In this document: piece after piece, positions 14,383-26,632 of the stretch
Numbering within the stretch: position 1 is the first letter of the stretch
Layout: each line of letters starts with the position of its first letter
NCBI GenBank assembly: GCA_963995525.1
Contig: OZ023205.1
Location: 63,311,282-63,375,281, forward strand
DNA from: Escarpia spicata
Taxonomy: Eukaryota; Annelida; Polychaeta; Sabellida; Siboglinidae
DNA length: 64,000 bases
Direction of reading: 5' to 3'
Position numbers and translations under genes: made by a program
The notes under the pieces: model-generated
Seen by the model: only the letters and a program-made list of their open reading frames with translations
What the model was told of the DNA's origin: nothing
The model's database searches: none

Positions 14383-14452
14383 ACCATTTGCACGTTCCTC
14401 GTTTTTAGTGGTCTATGTCTTCTCTTAACCGTCGCCATTCCAAACACTACAG
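14383..14452 (+). pseudogene. SLC22-like exon 7, 5'-truncated (copy 1)
   Basis: Encodes TICTFLVFSGLCLLLTVAIP and NTTG up to ACAG|GTACGT, identical to the 3' 70 nt of the exon at 25321-25406. The first 16 nt (FGRRR) and the acceptor are absent, replaced by unrelated sequence and a SINE. The exon probably cannot be spliced in. Confidence 0.85.
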
Positions 14453-15057
14453 GTACGTGTTCTTTATGAGTGGTTGTTCTTTGAAATAAATCGCAATATG
14501 ATCTTATGGAAACGATGTCGATATTATACTTCCAATTGTATTTTAAAATGCACACCGTTTCAGTAATGTTGGATCACCGATAGCTGACATGAAGATAGTT
14601 GTTTTGTAAACGATTATAGATTTACATAGCTTCATATTTCGACAATGGTATTATATGGGATTGTTCAGTAAAACAAATGACATAACAAAAAGCTCAAACT
14701 TGCGATCGAGACAAATTATTACCGAAAAAAGGTGAAACGAATGACTAAAATGTACGTTAGTTGTACGTTACGCTATTGCAGTGAGTCATCAACGTACTGT
14801 TAAAACCGACGATATTGTTACTATTTCGCAAGTATTTTAGGGAGGCAATATGAAGCTGCAGTTGCAGCATTGTATGGATATTGAACCCGCCAACGTCCTT
14901 CTCTCACCGGGTTGCGAGAAACACTATTAAAACAATACAATATAGAACGCTTAATCTGTTGACGTGCAAATGTAGCACTTCTACAACATCTAATCATGCA
15001 CAGTGAACGCATTCTATTATATGTCATTACGTACACTGAATATAACACTTCTGGCAG

Positions 15058-15178
15058 GTTCTGGAGCTGATCTTTCAGTACTGACGATCTCGCTCACTAT
15101 GCTAGCCAAGTTCGGAATCAGTGCCGTGTTTAGCGCAATCTTTCTCTACACACCGGAACTGTATCCTACGACTGTGCG
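15058..15178 (+). CDS. SLC22-like exon 8 (TM10 region), copy 1
   Basis: From GGCAG|GTTCTGGAG to GTGCG|GTAGGT, 121 nt, phases 1 and 2. Encodes SGADLSVLTISLTMLAKFG and ISAVFSAIFLYTPELYPTTV-R. The (Y)TPELYPTxxR block is diagnostic for SLC22. Confidence 0.92.
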
Positions 15179-15189
15179 GTAGGTTTACT

Positions 15190-15690
15190 CTTTTCTCATT
15201 AGCACTACCTCTTGTTCAACACTTACACTGGCTTTCGGTTGAGTATCGAATCAAAATCAAGGTAGCCTATGCTACATATTATGCCCTTTCTACAAAAAAA
15301 CCGAGATATTAATTTCGGTTAGTCTCCTGCATTTTTCAGATATCCCCAGGAATTTCAGATCATATGTTTCACAAAAACGCTTTCTTCTTAAAATTAAGCT
15401 AAACATTGGCAAACGTGGTCTTCCTGTATCTGCACCAAAAACCTCGAAACAAACCCCTATCACATCTCAAACTATGGCCAACTTTAAATAAAAACACCCA
15501 CCTCGAGAGTTGTTGGTTTGAAATCGCACTACCATCATAAACCTTCGGCGATCCCTTGCTCTATTGAAGACTTTTACGCTTTCTTGTTTACGATTATCCT
15601 GGTGATTATTGCATGTTGCCCCTTTGAGCTGTGATTCCTGAGTATATAGGCGCAATATAGAAGTGTATTATTGTTATTGCTATGTTGCGA
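15190..15690 (+). mobile_element. 5'-truncated LINE 3' end in intron (copy 1)
   Basis: Starts with LHWLSVEYRIKIKVAYATYYAL (compare LHWLPVxxRIxxKxxxLTxxAL of CR1-type RT C-termini), then SDHMFHKNAF, SAPKTSKQTPI in other frames. Ends at a GGCGCAATATAG..TATTATTGTTATTG tail typical of these elements. Present again at 26142-26632, so it predates the duplication. Confidence 0.75.
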
Positions 15691-16690
15691 CATTCGGCGT
15701 ATTTAGTGTATTAACCGCTGCGAAATTGGTCTCGGTGTTGACTAATTTAATTACCATTGCTGGAATGTCAATCGCGTAGCATACAATTAATTATTATATA
15801 CCTTTCACTTCTTTCCTTTTCTTCGTCTTACTCACAATATTACTGTCGTAGCTACATTACGCTGGTTGGTCAGAATCAGCATTGTGACGTAAGTCCACTA
15901 CGCTCTGCGAGTCTTCTAATAACATTTGCATGATATTATGTCACTTTAACATGTTATACTTTAATCGAAAAATAACATTTTTGGAAAACGACCAGTCGCC
16001 AAATCAAACCAGCGAAGTAGTTACCGTGTGGCATGCATCGTCTGTGAAAACAATGTGTATGGAGTTGAGGGAAATGATCATAGTGTACTGGACATGTTGA
16101 TTTATTTGAATTTTATTTTCAGGCGGCTAGCGTCAAGCTTCCGCTCTATTGACTTTGCAATCTAACTCGCTAGCACCTACCAAAAAAACGATCTCTTAAT
16201 ATCAACTATTGTCGCTTATACTTTTAGTAACGGTTCCATTCACGTATAAACAAATCGCTTCCAGTTAACACATAAAAAACAATGTAAAAATTTAGCTAAA
16301 CAGTGTTAACTTAATTGTGTGTAGATATATACCCAATAAAACAATTGTAACGGTTCACTTAATAACTCATCGAAGCTTACGTGCGTGCATACACAATTAT
16401 AAAAATTACACCTTTTTAGTATACTTCGTATATAGCAGCACATTTCTGTCTCAGGCAATGCAACACACGATACCACTAACTTAGGACCACACCGAGGAAG
16501 TTTACGCCTGGCGATGTCAACCGTAAAGTTACAATTACATTGTCAGCTGGTTATTATCAGACTCATCAAACCCAATTAGCTTCACTTAAGTATATACAAT
16601 ATAGGTCGCACGCCGTATCTAGCACAGTGACAATGTACCAGTAATACATTATCTAGTGAATGCAGAGTGTTGCAATACTCTTTCCAACAG

Positions 16691-16763
16691 GAACTTTGGA
16701 CTAGGGAGTTCATCTGTTGGTGGCAGGATTGGTAATCTGATGGCGCCATACACCACGTACATA
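16691..16763 (+). CDS. SLC22-like exon 9, copy 1
   Basis: Short exon between TTTCCAACAG and GTAAGT, 73 nt, phase 2 in and phase 0 out. With exon 8 it reads R-NFGLGSSSVGGRIGNLMAP and ends YTTYI. This matches the family's RNxGxGxxSxxxRxGxxxAP helix. Confidence 0.9.
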
Positions 16764-17102
16764 GTAAGTAACGTGGTATCTTACGTTTACCTTAGTGCAC
16801 TCTTCACAAACAAAATATTCTCTTGTTATACGAGATATTTGTCCAGGGCTGCGAAGGCTTAGGTGTTAATTAACATGTATTAGCGTGATTGGTTGTCAAT
16901 GGTGAACGTGTCATTTCTCATATTATAACCTCTCTACCCTGATGATAACTCTATTAGCCCGCATGCCATTCACATCAAATACGTCAATATACTGTCTCAT
17001 GCGAATGTCGTGACCAACTATGCACAACAATATATTACTGGCAGAATGACTTTCAACGTATGCGGGCTTTCATGTTTCAGTTGATATAATACACACGCAC
17101 GT

Positions 17103-17527
<425 letters not shown>

Positions 17528-17551
17528 TAGTATGTACGACATATGTTGCAG

Positions 17552-17785
17552 GCCCGCATTGCCACGTGGTCCCCCGGCATCGTGTTGGGGGCTGTCTCTA
17601 TATTGGGTGGTCTGTTGACATTACGTCTTCCAGAAACTCGTGGTAGACCATTCCCTCAGACCATCGAGGAGGTAGAAAACTGGACCCGTCGCGGACCAAT
17701 TAGTGAGAAACAACGTCTAAAGTTAATAACGAAGGACAGCAACAAAATGGAAAAGCAGAAGTGTGAAACATATTTTAAAACTTAG
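17552..17785 (+). CDS. SLC22-like last exon, copy 1
   Basis: Begins GCCCGCATTG after TTGCAG in phase 0 and ends at TAG 17783-17785. Encodes ARIATWSPGIVLGAVSILGG, LLTLRLPETRGRPFPQTIEE, VENWTRRGP and a charged tail. The LPET(R/K)GxPxPxTIEE end is the classical SLC22 C-terminal signature. Differs from copy 2 at one residue seen (L here, F there, in GIV(L/F)G). Confidence 0.94.
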   Translation, partial: ARIATWSPGIVLGAVSILGGLLTLRLPETRGRPFPQTIEEVENWTRRGPISEKQRLKLITKDSNKMEKQKCETYFKT

Positions 17786-17799
17786 ATTATATAAATATA

Positions 17800-18480
17800 G
17801 ACAGGGAAACGAACATGTTGGTGCATTTTTGGGAATGGTTGACATAGTTTTGTTTTAATTTGGATTCTGAATCCAATGTGTATAATTCGCCCAATGAATC
17901 ATAAAATTCTTGAAATGTATTATTGGAGTTTAACTTTAATAAATCAATATTAAAGTCTCCTGTTAGTACGATGAGTTTAGAGGAATTACACAAGTTCCGG
18001 ATTATGGGGGTGAAATCTTGCAGAAATGAATCTATTGAAGCATGATTATTGTTATACTTTGGAGGTCTATATATGTTACATATTGTAATGTCTTTACCCG
18101 AATCGTCAATAATGTTTATAAACAATCCTTCCCAGGTTGAGTAGATATTATGCGATTTGTAATTGACTACAGAAAGGTTGTTTGATATGTATGTTACCAG
18201 CCCTCCTTTTCTTGAACAATTGTTAGTGTATGATTGGGTTATCATAGTATAATGTTTTAATTTAAGATGCTCAATGTCTGTGTGTCGCCCTATTCTTGCC
18301 TCTTGTATGCATGTGGCATTTATAATACATCTGAATCAGCCAGCGTGTTAACTAAGATATTTAACTCATCACATTTGGAGTTTAAAGAGTCTATGTTTAG
18401 ACTTAGCACTATTAATTTATTTTGTTTTTCGCCAGGTAGCCTTTCAAGTCTTCAACGTTGTAATATCGAATCTGTGCTCT
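17800..18480 (-). pseudogene. LINE endonuclease fragment (copy 1)
   Basis: Minus-strand piece of a non-LTR apurinic-like endonuclease: KINxIVLSLNIDSLNSK (frameshifted), GGLVTYISNNLSVV, DITICNIYRPP and IVLTGDFNIDLLKLNS. Related to the endonuclease at 62373-63140. It starts about 15 bp after the SLC22-like stop codon, so it probably lies within that gene's 3' UTR. No RT follows. Confidence 0.8.
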
Positions 18481-18489
18481 AACTGAGCT

Positions 18490-20290
18490 TTCATAGGGGT
18501 CCAAATTTATAATTTATATATCTATATATATATAAACATACATAACGCCCGGAAAAATTAAAACGCGGCAGACGTAGCTGGTGCTAAATACATTCCTCTA
18601 GATCGCGCACGAGCAGAAACGTCACCCGGACATCATTTAAAGCGCGAATAAATGTATGCGCGACACCGGTATGGTTCTACGAACGAGGCTTCAGCGTCAG
18701 AAACATCTGGGCAATAGAACGCTCCTAAAACAAACACCTGTTGTGATATGAATGCAGGTTATGTATTTTATGGGGTGACCTCCAACATAGTGTTCCGTTT
18801 AATACACGAAATCACAGTTTCAGAATTCAAAGGTCATTTCGCCTGAAAGTCATCCTGGTTCGCTGTGAGTGGTGGAAATAATCACAAATAACACTTGATA
18901 TGTTCAGACTGTATTAATGTTATGTTACCAATTTCACTTTATGTCAATAGATGTACGAATGTCTTAAAATGTGTTGGCAGTTGGCCTTGGTTTCAATTTA
19001 TACTAGTTTTAGCATAGCATTATACTGTTTCTGATTGTATATTTTGCGTGTGCATGATGGCGTGCAAGGAAGACAAGCGTGTGTGAAGGTTGACGCCACA
19101 ACGCCAAGAATTCCTCGTACATTTTAAATGTTACTTGGTAAAAAAACAGTTTGAATATGAATCTCAATCTGAATTTATATCTGGAGATAGCGTATTTAGT
19201 ATTTATATATAAGTTTAGGATGCTTATGAATTACACGTTTAAAATACGCTTAATAAACTTAACTTAATTTACACACCATCAAATCCGGGACTAAAGACCT
19301 GTTCTCACCCGTGTTTATAAATTGGCAATCATCTGAGAAACATAAAAACGCATTGAAGAGAAATAAATAAGAAGAAAAACGGGTCTGTTTGGGCAATTTA
19401 TGTTTCGTTTATTACTGACAGCAGTATCTAATTATGTTTCATTTGCAGTTGATATATCTGTTAAAGCAATGTCGATGACAAAGTTGGATGGTAATGTAAA
19501 GACGTCATTGTAGAGTCGTGATACCGCTCTGAAAGCGATTACAATCCCAAACAAAAGACTGATCTAATTAAACCGTATTGACTGTTACTGGATATTTTTG
19601 TTACTTTTGCCCAGGGCTGCTTTCCTGTTGCGTGTATGATTATTGGATAATAGTAGACCCACTGAGGTGAATGTTTAATGCGGGTATCGCGTGTCATTTG
19701 CATTCCCACACCGAGAAGTTCAACTCCCCGTGGTTAATCTGCATTGTTAGTTCAAGTGCACTGGCTATTTCAAGGCTAGTTTTGTGTTACCTGTATACTT
19801 GTACTGCCGTTTCGTTTGTATTAGCATTACTGCAGCCAACAAAGAAACACTGTCTTAAACAGTCATCAAAAGGTACATCAAACTACGGACATGTTTGTTT
19901 CACGATAGCTACGATAGATAGGGCAGTGGCGTTTATATTTATGGCAGTTCAACCGTGCACTTGAGTAACGTAACGCAATTCCAAACAGAAACCAACAGTA
20001 TTGTGTTACTAGTCCAATTTACAACACGGAAACTATCATCAATTTAATGCAATTGAAATGAAGAGATGCTTTGACATTGTAAACGCCTAATATATGTTAA
20101 ACTATATTACAACTGAGGCTACTTGTCTTATCATTTATTTTGAAACACGAGTACATTCATTATTGTTTGAAATTATTCTTACGTAAGTTAACTGAAATGC
20201 ACTTTTGAAATGTCGTAAACAACAATGGTGTTGCCAAGTCGTTTTGTACAACTTCGCCAGACGTTCATTTAGAAAGTGTAATCAAGTTGT
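18490..20290. other. Non-coding, nothing recognised
   Basis: End of duplicated copy 1 (to 19370) followed by unique AT-rich DNA. Only chance ORFs. Confidence 0.5.
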
Positions 20291-20640
20291 GGCACTGGTG
20301 ACATTGTGCGAGGTGCCGCTAACAGGAAGTGTATAATTATGGCACTGGTGACATTGTGCGAGGTGCCGCTAACAGGAAGTGTATAATTATGGCACTGGTG
20401 ACATTGTGCGAGGTGCCGCTAACAGGAAGTGTATAATTATGGCACTGGTGACATTGTGCGAGGTGCCGCTAACAGGAAGTGTATAATTATGGCACTGGTG
20501 ACATTGTGCGAGGTGCCGCTAACAGGAAGTGTATAATTATGGCACTGGTGACATTGTGCGAGGTGCCGCTAACAGGAAGTGTATAATTATGGCACTGGTG
20601 ACATTGTGCGAGGTGCCGCTAACAGGAAGTGTATAATTAT
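20291..20640. repeat. Minisatellite, 7 perfect 50-bp units
   Basis: Seven head-to-tail copies of a 50-bp unit beginning GGCACTGGTGACATTGTGCG and ending GTATAATTAT, with no difference between units. A degraded partial unit (AAGTGTAATCAAGTTGT) precedes it. Confidence 0.98.
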
Positions 20641-22340
20641 GTGAATGCGAGTTTGGGCTGCGTCACTTGATTTCATTCGGGACGATGTACTCCTTTGCAA
20701 TTACAATTTTGTTTGATTAATCGATTTGTTTATTCGCTAATATTCTTTCAGTTTCTAAGTGGGTGTGAAACATTGTTTATTAATAGTTTTGCTAAGTAAT
20801 TAATTGTATTACACGTCTAATTTAACAACATATTTTGAGAGCCCCAAACGTAGTTATGACTGTTCAACTTTCACTGCAAATTCACGACAACTAGACTCGT
20901 GTGTAGGACATTTGTAATATTGTTTGCTGATGGAACGGCCGTGAATAAGCAGTGCAACACTGCAGCAGATATCATTATCTTCAGTTAGTTTATTAATTGC
21001 GATACAAACACGTTGGTTTTCAGAAGACCACTAACAGTGTTTTAGGAGTCGCATAACGTTTTTGCGATCTATTACAACATATATAACAAACTTGAGATTG
21101 TTTCTTTATCACGTGAAGTTTAATCAAAATGTACAAAATCAGATTAGACGAACATGTTCGTTCTGCTCTTGAATTGACATGATTATTATTTGCTACATGC
21201 AACGTTTCATGAAGACATGGACAAATACCAGTGTTGTACTTCTGTCTTGTAATTATTGTTACTTGGTGTTTATTAAACATATCGTAGGTGTATTGTACAA
21301 TATTGTTACTTATGTTTGCATAAAGGCGCGCAACTGACTTGTGTAAATGGAAGATTTACTAGCAGGCGAATTTAAACGCACGCAATACACGTGATAATGT
21401 GTGTGTCATACATAAAACTAGACGTCATAGCACTGTCACACATACATAATGTACAAAACTATGTACAACCATGTGTGTACACCAATATGTATTATTGTTA
21501 TATTTACATATTTATAAATGTGGAGTGTGGACTTAGGTTTGTATACACACACGCACGCGTATGCATGCATATATCATACGAGGCATACATCCCCATGTAT
21601 TTGTAAGCTACATACGGAATATATTGTACATCATAGTTGCTGCCTAAGGATTTCCCGAAAGCTTATATCGTTTCAGACTCTGTATATATATACATCCTGC
21701 ATCGTGTATAGCATTAGATACGCCATTAAATACGTATTTATGTGCTGTTCGGTCATTCTTAGAGAACATTGAATACTAGAAGATATTTTCGGCAATTTCA
21801 TCACATTATAAAAAAAAGTGTAAACATACGTATTACAGCAGTGTACAGAAACGTATGCACTACTGCTATTTGTAATTTATATTTGACATAGTCAAGCGTT
21901 TGCCAAAGTTGAAACATAATCATTATTAATTAAACCCTGATATGTTGACGAGGTCCCTTTGAAAATCTAATTTATACTTAGGTGGATATAAAGTTCCGAT
22001 TTGTCTACTGTGTATATATTTTAGAAATGAGAAGTTCGCAGAATGCCTCAAAATGCTGTTTTAAAAACTTGTCAGGAAAGATATAAATAATTGTGAACAT
22101 CCTCCAATTTATATACTTGTGAAACTGATATTTTACTCTCAAACTGTTTTTTGTATTAATTTCTATTTTTTATTTATTTTATTATTTTCGTATGTCTAGA
22201 ATAAATAAATTCCTGTTGTTAGAAATATTTTATTCGTAGTGACATTTTTTGTATTTAATTATTAATTATTTTTATATGCTTAATATAATATATTATTTAC
22301 AAATTTGCAATTTATCTAACGCTATAGAACTGTGGAGGTA
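20641..22340. other. Non-coding AT-rich DNA
   Basis: No exon or transposon motif supported. Confidence 0.5.
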
Positions 22341-22700
22341 GGTGTATATGTTCTTCTAGGCAGAGTCAGAGTGAGACGAAGCCAGACGGAGCGACAAGGA
22401 GCGTCACGGAATGACACGGAACGACAAGGAGCGGTACAGAGTGAGACAGTGTCACGAGACAGTGACACACAGAGTGAAACAGTGAGACAGAATAAGACAG
22501 AATGACATAGTGACAAACTGAAACAGAGTGTCACAGAGTGACATAGAGTCAGACAGTGTGAGACATGGTGAAGCAGTGACACAGAGTGACGCAGTGTGAG
22601 ACAGTGACACATAGTGACAAAAAATGACAGAGAGTGAGACAGAGTGACACATAGTTACACAGACTTACATCGAGTGACACAGAGTGAGACAGAACGAGAC
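22341..22700. repeat. Degenerate GTGACA(CAGA) repeat
   Basis: Irregular repetition of GTGACACAGA, GTGAGACA and similar, purine-rich on the plus strand, grading into the pure GA array. Resumes at 23200-23320 on the far side. Confidence 0.9.
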
Positions 22701-23320
<620 letters not shown>

Positions 23321-23345
23321 ACTAGGTATAGGGTGAAAACCTTAC

Positions 23346-23553
23346 CGAGCACCCGGAACATATCGCCACTCGTCCTGTTAGCGACGGGTACGGTGAAGAA
23401 TTCGCTGCCCCAGCTATGGATTGGAGGAAGATGTTCCACCATGTGGTCGCCCATGAATTCTGCAGAGACACTCGTCCACACAGCTCCAGAGAAAACGGAC
23501 AACGGCTTCGTTGATTGAATGCGTGTGCCGGTCAGGTCGTCGTAGCTTTGAAC
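23346..23553 (-). CDS. IgGFc-binding-protein-like exon, C-terminal half of domain
   Basis: Minus strand, acceptor TTTTCACCAG and donor CTCG|GTAAGG. Joins the 24396-24703 exon in phase 0: ..FQTFQ then VQSYDDLTGTRI, STKPLSVFSGAVWTS, DHMVEHLPPIHSWGSEFFTV and NRTSGDMFRVLG. This is the second half of the IgGFc-binding protein N-terminal domain (consensus DLTGTxIxSxKPVxVFSG..., DHLxEQLPPxxxWG). The domain occurs in secreted adhesive or mucus proteins of many invertebrates. No further exon toward lower coordinates was seen; the GA tract lies just beyond. Confidence 0.82.
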
Positions 23554-24395
23554 CTGGTGAAAACAAAAGTTGGATCAAATAATTATAAGCGGATAGTACA
23601 GAGTTGAAAGTGTTGACAAAGTTAATACAAGTAGCCTTAGTCTAGGCGCATTAAATTTTTTTAGAACATAAATCGTTACCGATAATAAATTTCTGTTTAT
23701 AGGCAAGCCTCTGCAGGCGAACGAAATGGCCTGACAGCTGTGGCACGTAACCTATCGGTCAGAGTTGGCACGGGTCGACGCTGATAAAGTTGGCACGGGT
23801 GGGTAAACACGATTTTTCGATGATACCTACGCGAGAACTTCAGCGGAATACACAAGTGTACCGAAGCCCCAGGGTAAGGTACGTCAATACCATTTAATCA
23901 ACCAACAACAATATTAGCACGTATTTACTTATTGATAGAAATGCACCTTCAATTTGCCTGAGTCAACCTTGAGCGAGTAAACATAATTATTCCTTTTTGT
24001 TGTGACCATGCAACCCTTCTACTCAGAGGCGCAACATACAGGAAATGTTGAGCATAATCGTTAACATGGGCAAGCAAGAGTCGTGGTTAGAGCAAGGGAC
24101 CGCCGAGGTATAAATAAGTCTTCAGTTTTAGTGTTTATATTATGCGAAGTAACATTTATTTTCTGTAATCTAATTAATGAAGTAAGAGAAAATAGCACAT
24201 GAACACACATACAAACACGCACGCACGTACGTACGCTCTCACGCGCGCGTGCACACACACACCCTCACACCCAAATTAATGCATAACTATATTAGTCCTG
24301 TAATACACCTCTGAATAACCATTATGCTATTACATTATTATTATTAGTAGTAGAAGTAGTAGTATTAGTATTACTGTTTATATTCATATAACAAC

Positions 24396-24703
24396 CTGGA
24401 ATGTCTGGAAGCGATCTATGATGAATTTCAGATGTCGGCCTTTCTTGATGCTTCTCATGGTGGACTTGAGATGTATGTCTTCGCGTGTAAACGTCAATAT
24501 TACTAACGTCACGTCATACACGCCGACGACAGCGAGCTGGGTGGGACCTTGCGAATGTGCCGACTCGTTCTTGTACAGGTAGCAGATCGTGTAATAGTCG
24601 ACGCTGAGGACGTGCGTCGGCAGAGCGAGGAAGGCGTCCGTGGAGAGGTCGTTGATGCTCGCCCCCTGCACGGTGACGTCACCGGAAGCCTCGATGTGGA
24701 TGC
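24396..24703 (-). CDS. IgGFc-binding-protein-like exon, central part of domain
   Basis: Minus strand, acceptor CGATGTTCGCAG, donor CCAG|GTTGTT, 308 nt. Encodes IHIEASGDVTVQGASINDLS, TDAFLALPTHVLSVDYYTIC, a TQLAVVGVYDVTLVILTFT strand and KGRHLKFIIDRFQTFQ. The family pattern is GVxIxAxxxIxVxGxNxxxxSxDxFLALPxxxLGxxYY. Upstream exons with the start of the domain are not visible before the SLC22-like copy begins at 25321. The frame stays open upstream to a signal-peptide-like MAQKICFINICIFIV; that stretch is more likely intron because a good acceptor interrupts it. Confidence 0.82.
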
Positions 24704-24787
24704 CTGCGAACATCGGGCATGCTGTATCAGTGTGATATAGAAGAGGTACGATAAATATACAGATATTGATAAAACATATTTTTTGTG

Positions 24788-24882
24788 CCAACTAAGTTGC
24801 GTTGGATTCGCAGAATACTGTCAATATTTGCATATACACTGACTGCATGTTGCGAATCCAACTCAGCTTAGTTAGTATTTAT
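24788..24882. repeat. Imperfect inverted repeat
   Basis: AACTAAGTTGCGTTGGATTC (from about 24790) is matched in inverse by GAATCCAACTCAGCTTAGTT (about 24855-24875), about 45 bp apart. May be a small hairpin or tiny MITE. Confidence 0.5.
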
Positions 24883-24892
24883 GTATGTATAT

Positions 24893-24930
24893 ATTCAATT
24901 CAATAACTTTATTCCGGAATATTACATCCA
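24893..24930 (-). mobile_element. Possible LINE 3'-tail fragment
   Basis: On the minus strand reads TCCGGAATAAAGTTATTGAA then TTGAAT, resembling the 3' tails of some LINEs. Very short and uncertain. Confidence 0.3.
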
Positions 24931-25320
24931 TATAAAAGACTAGACTATAATAACTGGAAACTATACGTATATAGCATATTTCTCCAGTGACGACATAGTG
25001 GCGATGTGTATAATGCATCAGTATTCATAATACTTTGTAATATTGCAATGCCCGACTTAGCTACACTTTTTTCTTCTACTATATTTACACATAACAAAAG
25101 GAACGTTCATCGTTTAGCTACTCGCATTTTGTAAGTATTGCGATATATTACATATTGCTTGACCTAATTGCTAACACACCGCAATTAGATTGAAAATAGG
25201 TTATCTTTTGTTACATTATCTCGAAAACATGTCAACGTTCTCCATAAACTGAGACATCAACAAACATTATCATCAGTGTGTCAGCTCATGTTCGTTGGGT
25301 TGTAGTTTCTTACATTGTAG

Positions 25321-25406
25321 TTTCGGAAGGAGACGGACCATTTGCACGTTCCTCGTTTTTAGTGGTCTATGTCTTCTCTTAACCGTCGCCATTCCAAACA
25401 CTACAG
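25321..25406 (+). CDS. SLC22-like exon 7, complete (copy 2)
   Basis: Acceptor TTACATTGTAG, donor ACAG|GTACGT, 86 nt. Encodes (x)FGRRRTICTFLVFSG and LCLLLTVAIPNTTG. FGRRR is the conserved loop 8-9 motif ((D)RxGRR) of SLC22. The first 16 nt and the acceptor exist only here, so copy 2 has the ancestral left edge. Joins exon 8 in phase 1 as NTTG-SGADLS. Confidence 0.87.
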
Positions 25407-26009
25407 GTACGTTTTCTTTATGAGTGGTTGTTCTTTGAAATAAATCGCAATATGTTCTTATGGAAACGATATCGATATTATACTTCCAATTGTATTTTAA
25501 AATGCACACCGTTTCAGTAATGTTGGATCACCGATAGCTGACATGAAGATAGTTGTTTTGTAAACGATTATAGATTTACATAGCTTCATATTTCGACAAT
25601 GGTATTATATGGGATTGTTCAGTAAAACAAATGATAACAAAAAGCTCAAACTTGCGATCGAGACAAATTATTACCGAAAAAAGGTGAAACGAATGACTAA
25701 AATGTACGTTAGTTGTACGTTACGCTATTGCAGTGAGTCATCAACGTACTGTTAAAACCGACGATATTGTTACTATTTCGCAAGTATTTTAGGGAGGCAA
25801 TATGAAGCTGCAGTTGCAGCATTGTATGGATATTGAACCCGCCAACGTCCTTCTCTCACCGGGTCGCGAGAAACACTATTAAAACAATACAATATAGAAC
25901 GCTTAATCTGTTGACGTGCAAATGTAGCACTTCTACAACATCCAATCATGCACAGTGAACGCATTCTATTATATGTCATTACGTACTCTGAATATAACAC
26001 TTCTGGCAG

Positions 26010-26130
26010 GTTCTGGAGCTGATCTTTCAGTACTGACGATCTCGCTCACTATGCTAGCCAAGTTCGGAATCAGTGCCGTGTTTAGCGCAATCTTTCTCTA
26101 CACACCGGAACTGTATCCTACGACTGTGCG
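26010..26130 (+). CDS. SLC22-like exon 8, copy 2
   Basis: Same 121-nt exon as 15058-15178, with the same splice sites; no coding difference was noticed by eye. Encodes the TM10 region with YTPELYPTTVR. Confidence 0.92.
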
Positions 26131-26141
26131 GTAGGTTTACT

Positions 26142-26632
26142 CTTTTCTCATTAGCACTACCTCTTGTTCAACAGTTACACTGGCTTTCGGTTGAGTATCG
26201 AATCAAAATCAAGGTAGCCTGTGCTACATAGTATGCCCTTTCTACAAAAAAACCGAGATATTAATTTCGGTTAGTCTGCTGCATTTTTTAGATATCCCCA
26301 GGAATTTCAGATCATATGTTTCACAAAAACGCTTTCTTCTTAAAATTAAGCTGAACATTGGCAAACGTGGTCTTCCTGTATCTGCACCAAAAACCTCGAA
26401 ACAAACCCCTATCACATCTCAAACTATGGCCAACTTTAAATAAAAACACCTCGAGAGTTGTTGGTTTGAAATCGCACTACCATCATAAACCTTCGGCGAT
26501 CCCTTGCTCTATTGAAGACTTTTACGCTTTCTTGTTTACGATTATCCTGGTGATTATTGCATGTTGCCCCTTTGAGCTCTGGTTCCTGAGTATATAGGCG
26601 CAATATAGAAGTGTATTATTGTTATTGCTATG
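26142..26632 (+). mobile_element. 5'-truncated LINE 3' end in intron (copy 2)
   Basis: Copy of the 15190-15690 fragment, ending in the same GGCGCAATATAG..TATTATTGTTATTG tail. Immediately after it, about 78 bp present in copy 1 are absent. Confidence 0.75.

Noticed and set aside
20340..20390. Minisatellite unit translating as YGTGDIVRGAANRK, thought to be a missing SLC22 exon
   Set aside because: Only a vague YG..D resemblance; no splice sites, and it repeats seven times.
20291..20640. CRISPR-like regular repeats
   Set aside because: Units are contiguous with no spacers, and the context is eukaryotic; a minisatellite.
24704..24791. Signal peptide MAQKICFINICIFIV at the start of the IgGFc-like exon
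   Set aside because: A good acceptor sits between it and the domain, and the domain's first part would be missing; likely intronic chance frame.
25266..25290. Second hammerhead core (CTGATGA on the minus strand)
   Set aside because: No GAAA or stem II follows; likewise near 44899 on the plus strand.
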